Assembly (NCBI GenBank): GCA_900551945.1
Contig: URYE01000062.1
Coordinates: 1 to 17,202 of the forward strand
DNA: 17,202 bases
Reading direction: 5' to 3'
From: an uncultured Eubacterium sp.
Lineage (GTDB): Bacteria; Bacillota; Clostridia; Lachnospirales; Lachnospiraceae
Shown: piece by piece, positions 13,296 through 17,202 of the stretch
How positions within the stretch are numbered: the first letter of the stretch is position 1
Layout: every line of letters starts with the position of its first letter
Translations under genes and position numbers: made by a program
Notes under the pieces: generated by a model
The model's database searches: none
Seen by the model: only the letters and a program-made list of their open reading frames with translations
What the model was told of the DNA's origin: nothing

Positions 13296-14610
13296 AAAGA
13301 AAATAAAGCTATATGGGAATATAAGGACATATATTTTTTGTGTTATTATGTTTATAATATGTTCAGGAATTAGTATTGCTTTGTCAAGTATGGCTAATAA
13401 GATACTTGATAGGGTGACTTATAATGGTATATTGTATATGGACTATATGACAACAATATTAAAAGATATTCAACAGGCATTTGATAATGGTGTTATAACC
13501 TATGATGACAATGGCAGAGAAAGTCTTGATAAAATAGTAAGAAAATATAGTGATATAAGTGTCTATGTAGATGTAGAAGAAGATGGAAATATACAACATT
13601 TTTATAGTTCAAAAGATATTGATACACGAATTGCAAATAGTGGAACATTTGCTTGTTATTTTAAAGACGGTAAAAAAGCTAGTTTAGGTATAAATGTGTT
13701 GTATACATTTGGAAAGACTGTGTTACTGTATAAAAGAATTATATGTATATTAATTGGAGGTATAATATATATAATATCTATTGTAATATATATGTTTATC
13801 ATGCAAAAACATTTGACACGATTAAAAAAAGAAGTGGATTACATAGGTGCAGGTGATTTGTCAAGACATATTGATATTGATGAAAATGGAGATATAGGTC
13901 ATATTGCAAAGTCAGTAGAAAATCTAAAAAATGAAATGATAAAATCTCGTAATAATGAAATAAAAGCTGTTGAAGATAAAAATAATACAGCAAGAAGTCT
14001 AGCACATGATATAAGAACGCCACTTACAATTATATCGGGTAATCTTGATTTAATAAGTTTAAGTCTTGTTAGGTTAAAAGATATAGACAATAAAGTTGAT
14101 GAGCAAAAAAGTGATTTTGAAAAATTAATTAAATATATTGATATATGTCAAGAAAATATTGAAAAGATTAAAGATATAACGACAGATGTATTTGCAAAAG
14201 AGGATATAACAACAATAGATATGGATAGTGTCAGAAGTAGTTATATGAATAAGTGGTGTGAACAGCTAATAAAATGTGGCTTTACAATAGATGAAAAAAT
14301 TTGTTATGATAACAGTGTAAATATAAATATTAAGCCTAACCAATTCAAAAGAGTGCTGGGGAATATCTTATCAAATATTTGTAACTATGCTGTTCTAATG
14401 TCTGAAATTAGAGTTGTTTATAAGAATGACAGTATAATAATAAGTAATCTTATTAAAGAATTAGAGCAACTTTCTATGGAAAATAAAGAACATAATTATA
14501 TAGGTGAAAATCTGTGTGAAGATATTATGAAGCAGATGGGTGGCGATTACACAAAATGGATAGAAGACAACTACTATTATATCAAAATAGCATTTGATAC
14601 TATCAAGTAA
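13285..14610 (+). CDS. Membrane sensor histidine kinase with shortened ATP-binding domain
   Basis: A 441-residue kinase partner of the regulator just upstream. TM1 (~15-36) and TM2 (~152-173) flank an extracellular sensor of about 115 residues. A HAMP-like linker (~174-226) follows, then the H-box LAHDIRTPLTII with His241. The N-box is partly kept (FKRVLGNILSNICNYA, Asn360/Asn364). The rest of the ATPase is unusual: the DxGxG motif is not visible after the strand SIIISN, the ATP lid is missing, and the last motif reads ENLCEDIMKQMGGD instead of GLGLxIV. The domain is about 40-50 residues short. It may be a weak kinase, or depend on its phosphatase activity. ATG 13285 has GGGGAAGGGA. Confidence 0.9.
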   Translation: MLIKKKIKLYGNIRTYIFCVIMFIICSGISIALSSMANKILDRVTYNGILYMDYMTTILKDIQQAFDNGVITYDDNGRESLDKIVRKYSDISVYVDVEEDGNIQHFYSSKDIDTRIANSGTFACYFKDGKKASLGINVLYTFGKTVLLYKRIICILIGGIIYIISIVIYMFIMQKHLTRLKKEVDYIGAGDLSRHIDIDENGDIGHIAKSVENLKNEMIKSRNNEIKAVEDKNNTARSLAHDIRTPLTIISGNLDLISLSLVRLKDIDNKVDEQKSDFEKLIKYIDICQENIEKIKDITTDVFAKEDITTIDMDSVRSSYMNKWCEQLIKCGFTIDEKICYDNSVNINIKPNQFKRVLGNILSNICNYAVLMSEIRVVYKNDSIIISNLIKELEQLSMENKEHNYIGENLCEDIMKQMGGDYTKWIEDNYYYIKIAFDTIK

Positions 14611-14629
14611 AATTATACTTTTATTTATC

Positions 14630-14643
14630 TGAACAAATGTTCA
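14630..14643. promoter_or_regulatory. LexA-box-like palindrome
   Basis: TGAACAAATGTTCA matches the core GAAC-RNRY-GTTC of the Gram-positive LexA (DinR) box, missing only the outer C and G. It sits 6 bp before the -35 of the S66 gene. Chance is possible in AT-rich DNA. Confidence 0.4.
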
Positions 14644-14649
14644 ATTTTA

Positions 14650-14677
14650 TTGTTATGGTAACTGATATTGATAAAAT
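14650..14677 (+). promoter_or_regulatory. Promoter of the S66 peptidase gene
   Basis: TTGTTA (14650-14655), a 16-bp spacer and TAAAAT (14672-14677) lie about 19 bp before ATG 14696. Both boxes are fair matches. Confidence 0.5.
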
Positions 14678-14695
14678 AAGAAAGTGAGAAGATAT

Positions 14696-15739
14696 ATGAG
14701 ATATCCAGAATTTTTAAAAGAGAATGGAAGTATTGGTTTTGTAGCACCGTCTTTTGGTTGTGCTACTGAGCCTTATAAGACAGCCTTTAAAAATGCGCAA
14801 GAAATTCTTACAAAAAAAGGTCATAGTCTTTTATTGGGCGACAACTGTTATGAGGACAAGGGCGTAGGAATAAGCAATACGCCTGACAAATGTGGTAAAG
14901 AACTTAACAGTATGTATCTTAATGAAGCTGTTGATGTATTAATATCATGTGGTGGTGGAGAGCTTATGTGTGAAATCCTTGAATATGTAGATTTTGATAA
15001 AATATCAAAGGCAACACCCCAATGGTATATGGGGTATTCAGATAATACAAACTTTACATATCTATTAACAATACTTTGTGATACTGCTTCGATATATGGA
15101 CCATGCGCCGGTGCATTTGGAATGAGTCCCTGGTATGATAATATACAAGATGCTTACGACTTATTAAGGGGCAAGAAGCTTAATCAGACTGGTTATAAGT
15201 TGTGGGAAAAGAAGTCCCTAAAATCAGAAGAAAATCCACTAGCCCCAATAAATGCAACAGAGCCTAGAGTGCTTCGTGTATACAATAATGGAGTGTTATC
15301 AGATGAAAATGACACAATTAAGTTTTCAGGCAGATTTATAGGTGGTTGTATGGACTGTCTTGTTAATCTGTTAGGAACTAAGTATGACAAAACTGTTGAA
15401 TTTATTGAAAAGTACAAAAATGATGGCATTGTATGGTTCCTTGAAAGTTGTGACCTTAATGTATTTGCTATAAGGAGAGCTATGTGGCAGATGGATAATG
15501 CTGGGTGGTTTAAGTATGTTAAAGGCTTTTTAATAGGACGACCAATGGTACATGGGCAGCAGATGATGGGCTTAGACCAGTATGAAGCTGTTATGGCAAT
15601 TATAAGAAAGTACAATGTACCAGTAATAATGGATACAGATATAGGACATGTTGCACCAACAATGCCGATAATTTGTGGAAGCTATGCAGATATAGAAATA
15701 AAAGGACAAGAACTAAATATAAATATGAGTTTAAAATAA
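14696..15739 (+). CDS. S66 family peptidase (LD-carboxypeptidase/MccF-like)
   Basis: A 347-residue cytoplasmic serine peptidase. The S66 triad is complete: Ser115 in YMGYSDNT, Glu250 in WFLESCD and His318 in DIGHVAPTMP, at the spacing found in MccF. Other family marks are SIGFVAPSF near the N-terminus, ISCGGGE (~83-89) and GRFIGGCMDCLVNLLG (~212-227). S66 enzymes are either LdcA-type carboxypeptidases that trim recycled murein tetrapeptides or MccF-type enzymes that cleave peptide-nucleotide antibiotics. The long form with GGCM-CL is closer to the MccF side, but the substrate cannot be told. I prefer ATG 14696 (GAGAAG upstream) to GTG 14684. It follows the two-component operon and has its own promoter. 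Confidence 0.9.
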   Translation: MRYPEFLKENGSIGFVAPSFGCATEPYKTAFKNAQEILTKKGHSLLLGDNCYEDKGVGISNTPDKCGKELNSMYLNEAVDVLISCGGGELMCEILEYVDFDKISKATPQWYMGYSDNTNFTYLLTILCDTASIYGPCAGAFGMSPWYDNIQDAYDLLRGKKLNQTGYKLWEKKSLKSEENPLAPINATEPRVLRVYNNGVLSDENDTIKFSGRFIGGCMDCLVNLLGTKYDKTVEFIEKYKNDGIVWFLESCDLNVFAIRRAMWQMDNAGWFKYVKGFLIGRPMVHGQQMMGLDQYEAVMAIIRKYNVPVIMDTDIGHVAPTMPIICGSYADIEIKGQELNINMSLK

Positions 15740-15772
15740 TTTTTATAAAGTGTGTTTCTAATAGTTAATATA

Positions 15773-15835
15773 AGAAAGTCCCATTGTACTTATTATTTGT
15801 TACAATATAAATAATAAGTACAATGGGAACTTTCT
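15773..15835. terminator. Bidirectional terminator
   Basis: A 26-bp stem with a single extra base on the right arm: 15773-15798 pairs with 15809-15835 around a 10-nt loop. Pyrimidine-rich tails flank both sides. It separates the convergent S66 and UDP-sugar dehydrogenase genes. The arms echo the AAGTCCC...TACTT-TTATT pattern of the 5961-6003 hairpin. Confidence 0.85.
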
Positions 15836-15909
15836 TTCTAGTATTAAAATACTTATACTATTTTTAAAATATTCATTTCCTGTATGTTTTTAAAATATAT
15901 TCTATATTT

Positions 15910-17094
15910 TTAATCACGAAAATAAATATCACGAGTGTAAACTTTATCTTTAACATCATTGAGAATATTATCATATCTATTAGCTACAATGATATCACAC
16001 ATTTTCTTAAATTCGTCAAGGTCATTGACAACAGTTGAATTACAAAACTTTTTCTCCTTAAGAGATGGTTCATAAATAACGACTTCAACTCCCTGTGCCT
16101 TAATTCTTTCCATAATACCAAGAATAGAGCTTTGTCTGTAATTATCAGAATTAGACTTCATAGCAAGACGAAAAAGCCCCACAACAGATGGGTTCATATC
16201 TAAGATACGTTCAGCAATAAAGTCCTTTCTAGTACTGTTAGCAGCAACAATAGCAGACATAATATTATTGGGAACATTATTGTAATTAGCTAAAAGTTGC
16301 TTAGTGTCTTTAGGAAGACAATATCCACCATATCCAAAAGATGGATTGTTGTAATGAGAGCCAATTCTAGGGTCAAGTCCTATTCCTTCAATAATCTGCT
16401 TAGTATTAAGGCCTCTCACATCGGCAAATGTATCAAGTTCATTAAAAAAAGATACTCTAAGTGCAAGGTATGTATTCGCAAAGAGTTTGATTGACTCTGC
16501 TTCTGTAAGATTTGTAAAGAGTGTTGGAATATTTTTTTTAATAGCACCATCACTTAAAAGCTTTGCAAATGTTTCTGCGGCAGCTTTAAGTTTTGGATTG
16601 TCAAGGACAGTACCTACAATTATTCTGCTAGGATATAGATTATCATATAAGGCTTTACCTTCACGCAAAAATTCGGGTGAAAACATTATATTTTCATTGT
16701 TAAATTGCTTTCTAATGCTTTCCGTATAACCTACGGGAACAGTTGATTTAATAACTATGTAAGCATTAGGATTGATATTTGTAACCGTAGATATAACATT
16801 TTCAACAGAACTTGTATCAAAATAATTCTTTTTAGGGTCATAATTAGTGGGCGTTGATATTATAACGTAATCAGCATCTTTATAAGCTTCGCAAGTATTG
16901 CAGGTCGCAGTAAGATTAAGATTGCGGTTGGCTAGATAATCTTGTATTTCAGTATCTACAATAGGAGATATTTTGTTATTTATCATGTTAATTTTATCTT
17001 GAACAATATCTATCAGGTATACAGTGTTGTGCTGTGCTAAAAGAATAGCATTAGATAACCCCACATATCCAGCACCAGCAATGGCTATTTTCAT
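15910..17094 (-). CDS. ugd: UDP-glucose 6-dehydrogenase family protein
   Basis: A 394-residue NAD-dependent enzyme of the UDP-glucose/GDP-mannose dehydrogenase family, which oxidises a nucleotide sugar at C6 in two steps to the uronate for capsule, exopolysaccharide or wall polymer synthesis. The Rossmann motif GAGYVG (residues 7-12) starts it. STVPVGYT and FSPEFLREG follow, then Lys203/Asn207 in [20 protein letters not shown] and the catalytic Cys259 in [14 protein letters not shown]. The C-terminal UDP-binding domain (~280-394) ends TRDIYFRD. Length and residues are complete. ATG 17094 has a perfect GGAGGT. Among family members the UDP-glucose assignment is the most likely, since [12 protein letters not shown] is typical of short Ugd enzymes. 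Confidence 0.92.
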   Translation of the reverse strand: MKIAIAGAGYVGLSNAILLAQHNTVYLIDIVQDKINMINNKISPIVDTEIQDYLANRNLNLTATCNTCEAYKDADYVIISTPTNYDPKKNYFDTSSVENVISTVTNINPNAYIVIKSTVPVGYTESIRKQFNNENIMFSPEFLREGKALYDNLYPSRIIVGTVLDNPKLKAAAETFAKLLSDGAIKKNIPTLFTNLTEAESIKLFANTYLALRVSFFNELDTFADVRGLNTKQIIEGIGLDPRIGSHYNNPSFGYGGYCLPKDTKQLLANYNNVPNNIMSAIVAANSTRKDFIAERILDMNPSVVGLFRLAMKSNSDNYRQSSILGIMERIKAQGVEVVIYEPSLKEKKFCNSTVVNDLDEFKKMCDIIVANRYDNILNDVKDKVYTRDIYFRD

Positions 17095-17130
17095 TGAAAA
17101 ACCTCCAAAATCTTTTTAAATAAAATTGAA

Positions 17131-17171
17131 TAATTTGCTACCCATTAATAAAAGTAAATGCAAGCAAATTA
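17131..17171. promoter_or_regulatory. Inverted repeat upstream of ugd
   Basis: TAATTTGC (17131-17138) and GCAAATTA (17164-17171) are perfect 8-bp arms separated by 25 bp, 37-77 bp upstream of the ugd start. They could be an operator or a leader stem. No clear -35/-10 pair is visible. Confidence 0.3.
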
Positions 17172-17202
17172 CAACGTAAATTATTATGTACAATAGAAGT
17201 GT

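Overview
The window looks like a low-GC Clostridia (Firmicutes) chromosome, most likely Lachnospiraceae. The support is strong AT bias, Gram-positive Shine-Dalgarno sites, a MecA-type ClpC adaptor, an OmpR/VanR-like two-component pair, an HD-GYP protein, and several decayed genes of kinds common in gut Lachnospiraceae. No rRNA, intact tRNA, CRISPR array or insertion sequence was seen.

Region 1 (1-5187) reads as one end of an integrated mobile element. Three overlapping unknown genes (one cut by the window edge) are followed by a compact operon: a 24-residue hydrophobic peptide, a 51-residue SHOCT-like protein and a large serine recombinase, ending at a strong terminator. A very AT-rich unknown gene (4111-5187) follows with what appears to be its own promoter. 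It is the best candidate for undescribed cargo.

Region 2 (5188-8080) is a gene graveyard. It holds a degenerate tRNA-like block on the minus strand, degenerate ~30-bp tandem repeats, hairpins and a decayed cassette. The cassette comprises a small 'TWEEI...YPDQW' protein with a frameshift and a TGA in place of Trp, a retropepsin-like DTGA protein cut short by a frameshift, a large helical protein with a frameshift at an A6 run, and an HSP90-family N-terminus with most of its body deleted. An intact MmcQ/YjbR-family gene (8088-8417) closes the block.

Region 3 (8418-12400) holds, on the minus strand, an HD-GYP protein that seems to lack its N-terminus and a secreted, membrane-anchored PIG-L-type deacetylase with a leader that could fold as a pseudoknot. 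Divergent from these on the plus strand is a MecA-family adaptor with a strong terminator.

Region 4 (12401-17202) looks like ordinary chromosome. It has an OmpR-family regulator overlapping its histidine kinase, an S66 (LD-carboxypeptidase/MccF-like) peptidase preceded by a LexA-box-like palindrome, a bidirectional terminator, and a convergent UDP-glucose-6-dehydrogenase-family gene. The two-component pair, the S66 peptidase, the PIG-L protein and the UDP-sugar dehydrogenase together suggest a cell-envelope theme, but that link rests on proximity only.
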